Source: Kangiellaceae bacterium (lineage in GTDB: Bacteria; Pseudomonadota; Gammaproteobacteria; Enterobacterales; Kangiellaceae). Taken from it: DNA of 49,311 nucleotides. Position numbers and translations under genes: made by a program. Shown one piece after another: positions 17,738 to 26,572 of this stretch. The stretch covers positions 1 to 49,311 of the forward strand of contig JAPHTP010000141.1 in assembly GCA_026196875.1 (NCBI GenBank), written 5' to 3'. The notes below the pieces were generated by a model. It was not told the origin of the DNA, made no database searches, and saw only the letters and a program-made list of their open reading frames with translations. Each line of letters starts with the position of its first letter. Position 1 is the stretch's first letter.

Positions 17738-18787
17738 ATGAGAGATCGCGATTTAATCTTGATGAAATCTCTAATAGAGTCCTACGTAAGGGAAGGTCAC
17801 CCAGTGGGCTCGAAAGCGCTTCTACAGTCTTCCCATTTGTCGGTTAGCCCTGCCACAGTAAGAAACATAATGGCGGACCTTGAGCGTCAAGGTTTGTTAC
17901 TTTCGCCGCATACTTCTGCCGGCAGAATACCAACAACCCAAGGTCTAAGAATCTTTGTGGATCAATTGGTTAAAGTCAAAAATCTGAAGTCAGAAACCGT
18001 TGAACAACTAAAACACACGCTTAATCCAGCCCAAGAAACCAAAACAATCCTTGGTAATGCCTCTGCAGTTTTATCTGAAATGACCAAGATGGCGAGTTTG
18101 GTGCAGCTTCCAAGTAAACCCTTTCAGCGCCTGGAACATATTGATTTTGTTCCTCTATCGGATAAAAAAATCTTGGTGGTTTTAGTTCTACAGAACGATG
18201 AAATCCAAAACCGCATTATTCATGTAGATAGAAACTATTCTCGCGAAGAGCTCAATTTGATGGCTTCTTTTCTTAACGAACATATTGCGGGAAAAGAATT
18301 ATCCACGGTTAGAGAGAACTTACTGCAACAAATGATCCATGAAAAACAGCGTTTAGACGAGTTAACTCGGCAAGCTATTGAGTTAGCGGAACAGGGATTA
18401 AATCCTTCTGCTGGCGAATTAGCAAAGAAAGAATTCCATATTTCTGGCCAAACTAATCTGGTTTCGATGGCTAGCCATGGCCAGTTTGAGAACTTGGAGC
18501 GAATTTTCCAGGCATTTAAGCAAAAGCAGCAAATTTTGAGCATTCTAGAGCGTTCAATGGTGGCTGATGGCGTCAAAATTTTTATCGGTGAAGAAAGCGG
18601 CAATCAAAATCTCTCTGATTGCAGTATTGTAACTGCCCCGTATAAGTTGAAGGGGGAATCAATTGGCGTATTGGCGGTTGTCGGTCCTACTAGAATGCAT
18701 TATGACAAGGTCATTCCAATTGTAGATGTGACTGCTAAATTGCTTTCGAACGCGTTGACCCAGAAATCGATCTCTGACCAATCATAA
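17738..18787 (+). CDS. hrcA: Heat-inducible transcription repressor HrcA
   Basis: 349 aa, full length. N-terminal winged helix (RDRDLILMKSLIESYV, then SPATVRNIMADLERQGLL and SAGRIPTTQGLR), followed by the GAF-like dimerisation core, and ending in the typical IGVLAVVGPTRMHY segment. HrcA represses chaperone operons by binding CIRCE inverted repeats. No CIRCE is visible before hrcA, grpE, dnaK or dnaJ here, so its targets may lie elsewhere (groESL is the usual one). First gene of the hrcA-grpE-dnaK-dnaJ series; 190 nt separate it from grpE. Confidence 0.97.
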   Translation: MRDRDLILMKSLIESYVREGHPVGSKALLQSSHLSVSPATVRNIMADLERQGLLLSPHTSAGRIPTTQGLRIFVDQLVKVKNLKSETVEQLKHTLNPAQETKTILGNASAVLSEMTKMASLVQLPSKPFQRLEHIDFVPLSDKKILVVLVLQNDEIQNRIIHVDRNYSREELNLMASFLNEHIAGKELSTVRENLLQQMIHEKQRLDELTRQAIELAEQGLNPSAGELAKKEFHISGQTNLVSMASHGQFENLERIFQAFKQKQQILSILERSMVADGVKIFIGEESGNQNLSDCSIVTAPYKLKGESIGVLAVVGPTRMHYDKVIPIVDVTAKLLSNALTQKSISDQS

Positions 18788-18851
18788 TAATTTGCAAAAA
18801 TAACAATCCGCAAAAATTAGTCATTTTTTTTTGAAATTCCTTCATTTTTGG

Positions 18852-18879
18852 CTTGAATCTAGCAAGCCGACCCCCATAT
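18852..18879 (+). promoter_or_regulatory. Sigma-32 heat-shock promoter for grpE
   Basis: CTTGAAT (18852-18858), 13-nt spacer, CCCCATAT (18872-18879): nearly perfect match to the sigma-32 consensus, about 100 nt before the grpE ATG. Confidence 0.85.
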
Positions 18880-18977
18880 TGGCTACAACTTAACGATTAA
18901 ATTTCAAAAATAGTAATAAGTGGGTAAGGTATTAATCGATATCTTACTTAGCATTTATGCCCTGGGAGCCGTTGAAA

Positions 18978-19565
18978 ATGAGTAATAATGAGGAAATTCA
19001 AAATCCTGATGCAGAAGTTGAGGTTGCGGATCAAGCGCACCAACCGGAAGCTGAGCTTTCCTTTGAAGAAAAAGTTGAATCACTTACTGCCGAGCTTGAA
19101 AAAGCGTTGGAAGAAGCCGAAACCCACAAAGATGTTGCGATCCGCGCTAAAGCTGAATCCGAAAACATCCGTCGCCGCGCTGAACGTGAAATTAGTAATG
19201 CGAGCAAATTTGCGCTGGAGAAATTCGCTAAGGAAATTCTAGCGGTAGTGGATAGTTTGGAGAAAGCACTAGAACATCCTGTCGAAGGTGAAGCGCAAAC
19301 AGCCATGCGCGAAGGCATCGAGCTAACTTATAAATTACTTACAGACACACTGAATAAATTCGCAATTGAGCAAATTTCCCCACTCGGAGAAGCATTTGAC
19401 CCTGGTCTCCACGAGGCTATGGTTATGCAAGAAAGCGATGAGCATGAGCCGAATAGTGTAATGCATGTAATTCAGATGGGATATTCCCTTAATGGCCGAT
19501 TGATTCGCCCGGCGCGTGTGATTGTGTCCAAAGGTAAGTCACCTGAGATAGATCAGAAGGCTTAA
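18978..19565 (+). CDS. grpE: Nucleotide exchange factor GrpE
   Basis: 195 aa from the ATG at 18978, chosen over an in-frame ATG at 18957 because GGGAG lies 9 nt before it and because GrpE proteins start with a short acidic tail (MSNNEEIQNPDAEVEV). Long N-terminal coiled coil (residues about 30-90), then the conserved core (NIRRRAEREI, FAKEILAVVDSLEKAL) and beta domain ending GYSLNGRLIRPARVIVSK. It releases ADP from DnaK. Under the strong heat-shock promoter 100 nt upstream. Confidence 0.97.
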   Translation: MSNNEEIQNPDAEVEVADQAHQPEAELSFEEKVESLTAELEKALEEAETHKDVAIRAKAESENIRRRAEREISNASKFALEKFAKEILAVVDSLEKALEHPVEGEAQTAMREGIELTYKLLTDTLNKFAIEQISPLGEAFDPGLHEAMVMQESDEHEPNSVMHVIQMGYSLNGRLIRPARVIVSKGKSPEIDQKA

Positions 19566-19624
19566 CCAGGAATACTTAAATAACCATAAGGGCTTAAATT
19601 GGCTAAAAAAAAGCCAGTAAAAAG

Positions 19625-19652
19625 GTTGAATTCAAAAATAGCGCCCCCAGAT
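19625..19652 (+). promoter_or_regulatory. Sigma-32-type promoter before dnaK
   Basis: GTTGAAT (19625-19631), 13-nt spacer, CCCCAGAT (19645-19652). Same spacing as the grpE promoter with one mismatch in each box. It would start a transcript about 100 nt before dnaK that includes the hairpin described next. Confidence 0.6.
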
Positions 19653-19679
19653 AAAGGGCATCGAAAGTTTAAATGTAGT

Positions 19680-19740
19680 TTGTTTTAGCAAATTGCAGCA
19701 GAGCCAAAAAAGTAGCTCAATATAACTGCTGCTAAAACAA
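19680..19740 (+). promoter_or_regulatory. Large imperfect hairpin in the dnaK 5' leader
   Basis: Outer arms TTGTTTTAG (19680-19688) and CTAAAACAA (19732-19740), a 7-nt bulge on the left, then CAGCAG / CTGCTG (19696-19701 and 19726-19731) and an inner GAGC / GCTC. In total about 19 pairs, ending 7 nt before the GGAGAG ribosome binding site. It could stabilise the mRNA, act as a thermosensor or attenuate. No run of T follows, so it is not a simple terminator. Confidence 0.55.
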
Positions 19741-19760
19741 TAATTTTGGAGAGATTAAAA

Positions 19761-21695
19761 ATGGGTAAGATTATTGGTATCGATTTAGGGACAACCAACT
19801 CCTGTGTGGCGGTTCTTGATGGTAAAGACACACGCGTTATCGAAAACGCTGAAGGAGCGCGCACAACTCCTTCTATTGTTGCTTACACCGACGAAGGTGA
19901 AATCTTAGTAGGTCAATCGGCTAAGCGCCAGGCGGTAACCAATCCAGATAACACATTATTCGCAATCAAGCGTTTGATTGGTCGTCAGTTCAAAGATGAT
20001 GTGGTACAAAAAGATATCAAAATGGTGCCTTATAAGATTTCTCCAGCGGATAACGGTGATGCTTGGGTTGAAGTGAAAGGCGAGAAAATGGCGCCACCTC
20101 AAGTAAGTGCAGAAGTTCTAAAGAAAATGAAGAAAACTGCTGAAGACTTCTTAGGTGAGACTGTGACAGAAGCAGTTATCACTGTGCCTGCATATTTTAA
20201 CGATTCACAACGTCAAGCAACTAAAGATGCGGGTAAAATTGCCGGATTAGAAGTTAAGCGTATTATCAATGAGCCAACAGCTGCAGCACTTGCTTACGGC
20301 CTGGATAAAGGTAAAGGCGACAAGACCATCGCAGTTTATGACTTAGGTGGCGGTACATTCGATATTTCTATCATCGAAATTGCTGAAGTTGAAGGTGAGC
20401 ATACTTTTGAAGTATTGGCGACCAATGGTGACACTTTCCTTGGTGGTGAAGATTTCGATATGCGCGTTATCGAGTATTTGGCAGATGAGTTCAAAAAAGA
20501 AAGCGGAATCGATTTACACAATGACCCTCTAGCACTTCAACGTTTGAAAGAAGCTGGCGAAAAAGCCAAAGTTGAGTTGTCTTCAAGCCAACAAACTGAC
20601 GTTAACTTACCTTACATTACAGCTGATGCTACAGGTCCTAAACACTTAAACGTAAAATTAACTCGTGCTAAATTAGAATCATTAGTTGACGAATTAATCG
20701 AGCGTTCATTAGAGCCTGTTAAAACCGCGGTCAAAGATGCCGGTCTGAATGTTTCTGACATTGACGATGTAATCTTGGTTGGCGGTCAAACACGTATGCC
20801 TAAGGTTCAAGAAGTGGTAACTGACTACTTCGGCAAGGAGCCTCGTAAAGACGTTAACCCTGATGAAGCTGTTGCAATGGGTGCTGCAATTCAAGGTGCG
20901 GTACTGGCTGGTGACGTAACAGACGTTCTTTTATTAGACGTTACTCCTCTTTCTCTTGGTATCGAAACCATGGGTGGAGTAATGACTAACTTAATCGACA
21001 AGAACACTACGATTCCTACGAAAGCGAACCAAGTTTTCTCAACTGCAGAAGATAATCAAACTGCGGTAACTGTTCACGTACTTCAAGGTGAGCGTAAGAT
21101 GGCAGGTCAAAATAAGTCACTTGGTAAATTTGACTTATCTGATATTCCACCAGCACCACGTGGTATGCCTCAAATTGAAGTAATCTTCGATATTGATGCG
21201 AACGGTATTCTAAATGTATCGGCAAAAGATAAGGCGACAGGTAAAGAGCAGTCTATCGTAATCAAAGCGTCTTCTGGTTTGTCGGATGATGAAATCGAGC
21301 AAATGGTACGCGACGCGGAAGCGCACGCTGAAGAAGATAAGAAATTTCAAGAGTTGGTTGATATTCGCAACAAGGCGGACGGCTTAATCCATGCGACTAA
21401 GAAAACCATGGAAGATGAAAAAGTAACTTTTGAAGATGGCGAGAAAGAAGCGATTGAAGCGGCTATTAAAGATCTTGAAGAAGTTCTTAAAGGTGACGAC
21501 AAAGACGCGATTGAAGCTAAAACAGAGGCGTTAACTAAGGCTTCACAAAAAATGGCTGAGCGCATGTACGCAGCGGCTCAAGCTGAAGCGCAGCAAGCGC
21601 AACCAGAAGCTGGTGCAGCCGATTCGGACGCAAAACCAGCTGATGATGATGTGGTTGATGCTGAGTTTGAAGAAGTTAAGGACGATAAGAAATAA
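19761..21695 (+). CDS. dnaK: Molecular chaperone DnaK (Hsp70)
   Basis: 644 aa from the ATG at 19761 (GGAGAG upstream; the in-frame TTG at 19746 is rejected). ATPase domain with phosphate loops [11 protein letters not shown] (residues 4-14) and [13 protein letters not shown], the [11 protein letters not shown] motif, linker [19 protein letters not shown], substrate-binding domain, helical lid, and an acidic tail ending [13 protein letters not shown]. It works with GrpE and DnaJ, its neighbours on both sides, in protein folding. Codon use is more biased than in adjacent genes, as expected for a highly expressed gene. Confidence 0.99.
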   Translation: MGKIIGIDLGTTNSCVAVLDGKDTRVIENAEGARTTPSIVAYTDEGEILVGQSAKRQAVTNPDNTLFAIKRLIGRQFKDDVVQKDIKMVPYKISPADNGDAWVEVKGEKMAPPQVSAEVLKKMKKTAEDFLGETVTEAVITVPAYFNDSQRQATKDAGKIAGLEVKRIINEPTAAALAYGLDKGKGDKTIAVYDLGGGTFDISIIEIAEVEGEHTFEVLATNGDTFLGGEDFDMRVIEYLADEFKKESGIDLHNDPLALQRLKEAGEKAKVELSSSQQTDVNLPYITADATGPKHLNVKLTRAKLESLVDELIERSLEPVKTAVKDAGLNVSDIDDVILVGGQTRMPKVQEVVTDYFGKEPRKDVNPDEAVAMGAAIQGAVLAGDVTDVLLLDVTPLSLGIETMGGVMTNLIDKNTTIPTKANQVFSTAEDNQTAVTVHVLQGERKMAGQNKSLGKFDLSDIPPAPRGMPQIEVIFDIDANGILNVSAKDKATGKEQSIVIKASSGLSDDEIEQMVRDAEAHAEEDKKFQELVDIRNKADGLIHATKKTMEDEKVTFEDGEKEAIEAAIKDLEEVLKGDDKDAIEAKTEALTKASQKMAERMYAAAQAEAQQAQPEAGAADSDAKPADDDVVDAEFEEVKDDKK

Positions 21696-21791
21696 TTGTG
21701 TGAGTCCCGAGCTTTAAATAAGTTAGCTCAATCGTTTAAAAATGCGGATTTTATGTTAGTTTAAAAAGCATTTTTAAGGTTAGTAAAGTAG

Positions 21792-21810
21792 CGCGGGGAA
21801 GTTCCCCGCG
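21792..21810 (+). terminator. Perfect GC hairpin between dnaK and dnaJ
   Basis: CGCGGGG - AAGTT - CCCCGCG (21792-21810), a 7-bp GC-only stem with no T run behind it. Most likely an intercistronic stabiliser or partial terminator that lowers dnaJ relative to dnaK. A weaker AT stem (AAAAATGC / GCATTTTT, 21738-21785) lies just before it. Confidence 0.55.
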
Positions 21811-21848
21811 TTGCTGTCTCTAAAAGAAACAAAGTTGGTTTTGTAGAT

Positions 21849-22988
21849 ATGTCAAAAAGAGACTATTACGAAGTACTTGGTGTCAGTAAAGGCGCGTCTG
21901 AGCAGGAAATGAAAAAAGCCTATCGACGCCTGGCGATGAAATATCATCCAGACAGAAATCCTGACTCTCAAGAAGCGGAAGAAAAATTTAAAGAAGCTAA
22001 AGAAGCTTACGAAATCTTAAGTGATGAGCAAAAGCGTCAAGCTTATGATCAATTTGGCCATGCCGGTGTTGACCCGTCACAAGGCGGCTTCCATGGACGC
22101 GGCGGTGGAGCGGATAGCTTTAGCGATATTTTCGGCGATGTGTTTGGTGATATTTTCGGCGGTGGCCGAGGTGGTGGTGGTCGCCAACGCCAAAGACGCG
22201 GTGCCGACTTGCAATATAATCTTGAGCTTTCTTTAGAAGACGCCGTAAAAGGCATTAAGAAAACTATCAAGATACCGACCTACGTAAATTGCGATACATG
22301 CGAAGGAAGCGGCGCGAAAAAAGGCAGTTCGCCGGTTACTTGCGATACCTGTAAAGGTGTTGGCCAAGTTCGTATGCAGCAAGGTTTTTTCTCGGTGCAA
22401 CAAACTTGTCCTTCTTGTCATGGCCAAGGTACGATTGTTAAAGATCCATGTGGAAGTTGCTCCGGTCAAGGCCGAGTACGTAAAGAGAAAACACTATCCG
22501 TAAAAATCCCGCCTGGAGTTGATACCGGCGATAGAATTCGTTTAACTGGCGAAGGCGAAGCGGGTGGTCCGGGAGCAGTTCCTGGCGATCTCTACGTCCA
22601 AGTTCATGTTAAAGAGCATCAGATATTTGTACGTGATGGTGATAATCTTTATTGTGAAATGCCGATTAGTTTTGTCACAGCGTGTTTAGGTGGCGAGTTG
22701 GAAGTCCCAACACTTGAAGGTAAAGTAAAGCTTAAAATTCCAGAAGAAACTCAAACTGGCCGTATGTTCCGTTTAAGGGGTAAGGGTATCGCGCCGATGC
22801 GCGGTGGTATGCGTGGAGATTTGTTATGCCGCGTTGTAGTTGAAACACCGGTCAATCTTAATAAAGAGCAGAAACGTATGCTTAACGAGTTTGATGAGTA
22901 TTTAGCGGGAAGTAAAAAGCAACATAGTCCTAAGTCATCAAATTGGTGGGAAGGCGTTAAAAACTTCTGGGATGAAATGACTAATTAA
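21849..22988 (+). CDS. dnaJ: Molecular chaperone DnaJ (Hsp40)
   Basis: 379 aa, type I DnaJ. J domain at residues 5-70 with His-Pro-Asp at 33-35, the site that stimulates DnaK ATPase; Gly/Phe-rich linker (about 75-125); four zinc-finger motifs [33 protein letters not shown]-terminal substrate-binding domains. No strong ribosome binding site is seen. 153 nt after dnaK. In many gammaproteobacteria dapB comes next; here it is 10.5 kb away. Confidence 0.98.
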   Translation: MSKRDYYEVLGVSKGASEQEMKKAYRRLAMKYHPDRNPDSQEAEEKFKEAKEAYEILSDEQKRQAYDQFGHAGVDPSQGGFHGRGGGADSFSDIFGDVFGDIFGGGRGGGGRQRQRRGADLQYNLELSLEDAVKGIKKTIKIPTYVNCDTCEGSGAKKGSSPVTCDTCKGVGQVRMQQGFFSVQQTCPSCHGQGTIVKDPCGSCSGQGRVRKEKTLSVKIPPGVDTGDRIRLTGEGEAGGPGAVPGDLYVQVHVKEHQIFVRDGDNLYCEMPISFVTACLGGELEVPTLEGKVKLKIPEETQTGRMFRLRGKGIAPMRGGMRGDLLCRVVVETPVNLNKEQKRMLNEFDEYLAGSKKQHSPKSSNWWEGVKNFWDEMTN

Positions 22989-23014
22989 TCCAAATTCTGG
23001 TTAATTAAAATTTT

Positions 23015-23046
23015 TTAAAAAAGCCGCTTCAAAGCGGCTTTTTTGT
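23015..23046. terminator. Bidirectional rho-independent terminator after dnaJ
   Basis: A-rich arm, AAGCCGCTT - tca - AAGCGGCTT, then TTTTTTG. It has an A run on one side and a T run on the other, so it serves dnaJ (plus) and the convergent kinase gene (minus). Confidence 0.93.
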
Positions 23047-23053
23047 TTAACTA

Positions 23054-24916
23054 TTATTCCTGGTACTCAATTGGTAGTTTGACTATTACTTCGGTTCCCT
23101 TGCCTAAAATGGAATTTAATGAAATCGAACCCTGTAATGCAGTAATAATTTCTTTGCATATTGCCAGACCTAAGCCTGAACCGCCCTTTTCTCGGTTATC
23201 ACCAGCATCAACTTGCTCAAACCCTTCAAAAACTCTCTCGAGCATGTTTTCAGGGATACCTATCCCTGAATCTTCTATTGTAATTGAGACATTATGTTCA
23301 GTTGATACTACTGAAACTGCGATTTGCCCTTGCTTAGTAAACTTTGCCGCATTGCCAATAAGATTAAACAATACTTGCTTGATTCTGGTTCGGTCATGAA
23401 AAAGTTCAATTTCAGAATCCAAATCATTAAAAACTAATTCAATATCATCACTGTTAAGTAATGGTCTACAAGTTAAAATCACTTCATTGATCAATGGATA
23501 AAGTTTAAAACGCTTTGGCTTGAATGCGATAATATGGGTTTTCAGTTTGGCAAGATCTAAAATATCATCAACGATTTCAGATAACTGAAGCCCGCTTTTT
23601 TCAATCAATTGAATATGTTGAATGCTCTCTTCATCTAACTTGTCTTCGTTTTCCATTAGTACTACTTGCGAAAGACCTACGATTCCATTAATTGGGGTTC
23701 TTAACTCGTGTGAAGTGTTAGTAAGGATTCTGTCTTTTACTTTATCAAGTTGTTTTAATTCTTCATTTAACCGTCTTTGGCGTGATAATTCCAATCGCGT
23801 TGAACGACGATAAAACCAGAACATGATAATTGCAGCTGAAACCAAAAATACTGCGCCCCAAATGACTTGAAGTTGTTGCTGTGAAGCAAGTTTTAGCTCT
23901 GCTATTTTCTGTTGTTGTTGGCTGAGTTCTAACTCTTCTTCTGTTTCACGTATTTGTCGGTCAATCTTGGTGAATTCAGCGAGCATTTTGATGCGTTCAC
24001 CTTGTATACTTTCCTGAAGAGCATTCGCAAGCTTTTGATATTCTAATGCTTGTTTAAAGTCTTGCTTATATTCAGCTATTCTTGTTAGTAGCTTGATATT
24101 TTGAAATTGCTTGTACTTGTGGTTTAGTTGCTTGGAAACTGCCAATCCTTTGTTGGCGAATTTTTCCGACTCGATAATATTCTCTAGTTCAAAATATACT
24201 TCTCCAATATTGGTAATTGCAGAGACTATGAGACCTTTAAACTGATTTGCTTCTGCAAGCTTGAGTGCGGCATTAAGAACTTGAATTGATTCTGAGAGTT
24301 TATTATCAGCCCTCAACAAGTCATATTCGGCAAAATACATATAAACACCTAAAAATGGATCAGCTTCAGCACTCCAAATTTCTTGTGCAATTGTTAAGTA
24401 TTCTCTGCCTTCTTTTTTGTTTAATAAAGCTGTGTGCACTTGCGACATACCAATTGCGGCACTAAGGATCTTTTTTCTATCGTTTAAAGTTTTTGATACT
24501 TCATATTGCCTCATTCTCAATTGAAGCTCTTCTTTGGTCTTGCCTATTTGGGCGAGTACTCCAGCAGTGTTTCCAAGTGCACGAAATATTCCAAGGCTAT
24601 CTTGGTTTGCTTCAGCTATTTTAAGTGACTCATTGTACAGGTTAAGTGCGCGTTCGTTTTCTCCAAAATAGTGTAGGTTTGAAGCCTGATTACTTAAAGC
24701 TCTGGCTAGTTCAATTGGTTCTTTTTCTTCAATTGAACTGGTTTTGGCGCTTTGGGCTAGTTGATAAGATTTTTGATAAAGTCCTTTTTTGAAAAACTGA
24801 TATGATTGCTCATTGAGATTTCTTGGTGACGACGAATCAGCTTTAACGGATCCGCCGCCGTTTAATGCGATAATCACCCCAATAAGTAGTAATAGTTTTT
24901 TTTGTAAAGCGTACAC
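23054..24916 (-). CDS. TPR-containing membrane sensor histidine kinase
   Basis: 620 aa starting at GTG (24916); no in-frame ATG is near. N-terminal signal/anchor (KLLLLIGVIIAL), then about 300 residues of tetratricopeptide-like helices (ALSNQASNLHYFGENERALN and similar), a coiled coil rich in Gln/Glu, a membrane helix (VIWGAVFLVSAAIIMFWFY), HisKA with phosphoacceptor His in TSHELRTPING (codon 23708-23710), and a HATPase domain (LFNLIGNAAKFTKQG, EDSGIGIP, GGSGLGLAI). There is no receiver domain and no response regulator beside it. It starts 22 nt after the borosin precursor stop on the same strand, so probably belongs to that operon. A role in sensing peptide or stress is an inference. Confidence 0.92.
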   Translation of the reverse strand: MYALQKKLLLLIGVIIALNGGGSVKADSSSPRNLNEQSYQFFKKGLYQKSYQLAQSAKTSSIEEKEPIELARALSNQASNLHYFGENERALNLYNESLKIAEANQDSLGIFRALGNTAGVLAQIGKTKEELQLRMRQYEVSKTLNDRKKILSAAIGMSQVHTALLNKKEGREYLTIAQEIWSAEADPFLGVYMYFAEYDLLRADNKLSESIQVLNAALKLAEANQFKGLIVSAITNIGEVYFELENIIESEKFANKGLAVSKQLNHKYKQFQNIKLLTRIAEYKQDFKQALEYQKLANALQESIQGERIKMLAEFTKIDRQIRETEEELELSQQQQKIAELKLASQQQLQVIWGAVFLVSAAIIMFWFYRRSTRLELSRQRRLNEELKQLDKVKDRILTNTSHELRTPINGIVGLSQVVLMENEDKLDEESIQHIQLIEKSGLQLSEIVDDILDLAKLKTHIIAFKPKRFKLYPLINEVILTCRPLLNSDDIELVFNDLDSEIELFHDRTRIKQVLFNLIGNAAKFTKQGQIAVSVVSTEHNVSITIEDSGIGIPENMLERVFEGFEQVDAGDNREKGGSGLGLAICKEIITALQGSISLNSILGKGTEVIVKLPIEYQE

Positions 24917-24938
24917 TTAGTTATCTTTTAGTCGCCAA

Positions 24939-25163
24939 TTATTTTTTTATTTTAAATGCTTCTATCACCGAATTTCTACTAATGTCATAGTCACATCCGA
25001 GTTTTTTCATGATTTCATCATAATTTTTATCCAAAACTAGCTGTGCATCAGATTGAGGGACCCCATATTTTTTCATTGTTTGCTCTTTATCGGATTTAAA
25101 ATTCTTTCTTAGCTTTTCGTTGGTGTTCAACTCTGTCAAGAATTCGATAAGTTGTTTAGACAT
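24939..25163 (-). CDS. Split-borosin precursor peptide (RiPP)
   Basis: 74 aa. Strong ribosome binding site AGGAG 6 nt before the ATG. Residues 1-55 form a predicted helical leader (QLIEFLTELNTNEKLRKNF, MKKYGVPQSDAQLVL) like the LigA/Nif11-type binding domain seen in split-borosin precursors. The last part (GCDYDISRNSVIEAFKIKK, about residues 56-74) is the likely core, with SVIEAF the best candidate for backbone N-methylation. It lies 50 nt after the methyltransferase gene on the same strand. In Shewanella oneidensis a comparable stand-alone pair (SonM/SonA) is known; the resemblance here is from memory of that family, not an alignment. No protease gene is adjacent, so maturation beyond methylation is unknown. 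Confidence 0.8.
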   Translation of the reverse strand: MSKQLIEFLTELNTNEKLRKNFKSDKEQTMKKYGVPQSDAQLVLDKNYDEIMKKLGCDYDISRNSVIEAFKIKK

Positions 25164-25213
25164 AGATTACTCCTAATAGTGAATTTAGCTAATTTTATTT
25201 TTGAGGTTATAAA

Positions 25214-26020
25214 TTAGTGAAAATGACTCGTATCAATGTTCCATTTTTTACAAAAATCCAAGTCGAGAATTGGGTCCTTCAAAGGAGGAACAAACAAGGT
25301 AGTTATTGTCCTAATTGGGGCTTTATCTAATTGTGAAAGGGTAACCTTCTCGATCCTCGGGGGCATTATTGGTAGAGTTGAAGCTTCGTAGAGCGTTACT
25401 AAATGGTCGGCTGGATAATACTGTTTAAGTCTTTCCTGAAGCATTTTCACTCCATTTTCTGCAGGAGTTAACTTAGTTAATGTGACGTCTCCAACTACCC
25501 CTAACTGCCAAAGAATCATAGCCGCCGAAGAGTTTATAGAGTGCTTATAGAACACAAACTGTGATGCTTCGTATGCCTGACATCCAATATCACCGGGATC
25601 AATGCCAAGGTCGGCGAATAAGCAATCTTCGGCTGAAATAGCCGGTAACATAATGGCTTCATAGCCTTCATCTTTGGCTTTTTGTACGGCAACATGAGAG
25701 GGAAAGACAAACACTCCTGGATGTCCATAAAAGATTGCACATACTTCCAATCCATCTCTGACATCGCACATGATTGCCTCGACCATTAGGTTATAGCTTT
25801 CGAGCCGATTATTGCCATTTTTTGCGCTGTCATTATCGTAGTAAAGCTCACCTAAGTTTTTTACGTTGTTATTTAGTTTGGAAACAGTTGATAGGCCGAG
25901 TGGATCCGGTACAAGAGCATGAATGACGTCTGCACCTTTAATTCGGGAGATTGATTCTTGCGAAAGATGAGCTGGGGTGAGAATTCCGGTTCCCACTATT
26001 ATTAAACTTCCTTTTCCCAT
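25214..26020 (-). CDS. Split-borosin alpha-N-methyltransferase (tetrapyrrole-methylase fold)
   Basis: 268 aa. SAM-binding GSLIIVGTGILTPAHLS at the N-terminus, Arg72 and Tyr76 in the R-x3-Y spacing of the catalytic pair of borosin methyltransferases such as OphMA, YGHPGVF at 98-104, SAEDCLFADLGIDPG at 129-143 and EASQFVF at 151-157. These signatures separate it from corrin or porphyrin methylases, which share the fold, and no cobalamin or siroheme genes are near. Unlike fungal borosins, the substrate is not fused to the C-terminus but encoded in the next ORF. Expected reaction: SAM-dependent methylation of backbone amides in the precursor core. Weak ribosome binding site. Divergent from a MarR gene. 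Confidence 0.85.
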   Translation of the reverse strand: MGKGSLIIVGTGILTPAHLSQESISRIKGADVIHALVPDPLGLSTVSKLNNNVKNLGELYYDNDSAKNGNNRLESYNLMVEAIMCDVRDGLEVCAIFYGHPGVFVFPSHVAVQKAKDEGYEAIMLPAISAEDCLFADLGIDPGDIGCQAYEASQFVFYKHSINSSAAMILWQLGVVGDVTLTKLTPAENGVKMLQERLKQYYPADHLVTLYEASTLPIMPPRIEKVTLSQLDKAPIRTITTLFVPPLKDPILDLDFCKKWNIDTSHFH

Positions 26021-26117
26021 AATGACTTATTTTTTCGTTTTGTTATATTAGCTATATTGCCATTGTTATTTGAGATTTTCGAGTGGTAATTTCCATTTGA
26101 CCCGAATAATATCAATC

Positions 26118-26146
26118 AGTTAAGCTCACTAGTTAGTTAAGCTAAC
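26118..26146. promoter_or_regulatory. Candidate MarR operator between borosin operon and marR-like gene
   Basis: AGTTAAGCT occurs twice (26118-26126 and 26135-26143), 17 bp apart, and the second copy lies in an inverted repeat GTTAG-TTAAG-CTAAC (26132-26146) ending 19 nt before the MarR ATG. Palindromes of this size next to a marR gene are usually autoregulatory sites; here one could also control the divergent borosin operon. Confidence 0.55.
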
Positions 26147-26164
26147 AAATTCAATATTTTTACA

Positions 26165-26572
26165 ATGTCGATAGAATCAAAACTCAGTCGTTTAAATCGA
26201 TACTTGAATATTCTTTCCCAAAATAGCGAGCTGAGTGCTGCGCGTATTGAAGTACTGTGCTTAATCAGGGAAAAAAATCCTATTACGTTAAGACAGCTGT
26301 GTGATATTCAACAGGTAAGAATGCCGACTATGTCTAAGCTGGTTGACGAATTACAAAATGATTCGTTAGTTATTCGTGCGCAATCAAAAGACGACGCAAG
26401 GCAAAGGTGGATTGTCCCGACGCAAAAAGGCATTCAGGTGTTGGAAAATGCGCAGCAAAAGCGCCAAGAATTCTGGGAGCGCAAGTTTAAGGGAGTTTCT
26501 AGCAAAGATATAACTCGCTTGGAAAAGTCATTAGATCTTTTGTTAGAAAAGCTACAACCGAAAAGTCGCTAA
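26165..26572 (+). CDS. MarR-family transcriptional regulator
   Basis: 135 aa, standard MarR size. Winged helix visible: ITLRQLCDIQQVRMPTMSKL as recognition HTH, then SKDDARQRWIVPTQKG as the wing, with helical dimerisation ends. No ribosome binding site is seen before the ATG, so the mRNA may be leaderless or the gene weakly expressed. Divergent from the borosin methyltransferase (144 nt) and overlapping by 4 nt with the convergent Cys-rich regulator. Ligand unknown. Confidence 0.9.
   Translation: MSIESKLSRLNRYLNILSQNSELSAARIEVLCLIREKNPITLRQLCDIQQVRMPTMSKLVDELQNDSLVIRAQSKDDARQRWIVPTQKGIQVLENAQQKRQEFWERKFKGVSSKDITRLEKSLDLLLEKLQPKSR

Noticed and set aside
18957-18977. Upstream ATG start for grpE
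   Set aside because: The GGGAG ribosome binding site lies between this ATG and the next one at 18978, which also gives the usual GrpE N-terminus.
25214-26020. Siroheme or cobalamin precorrin methylase
   Set aside because: The fold is the same, but the R-x3-Y pair, SAEDCLFADLGIDPG and the adjacent precursor peptide fit a borosin enzyme better, and no tetrapyrrole genes are nearby.
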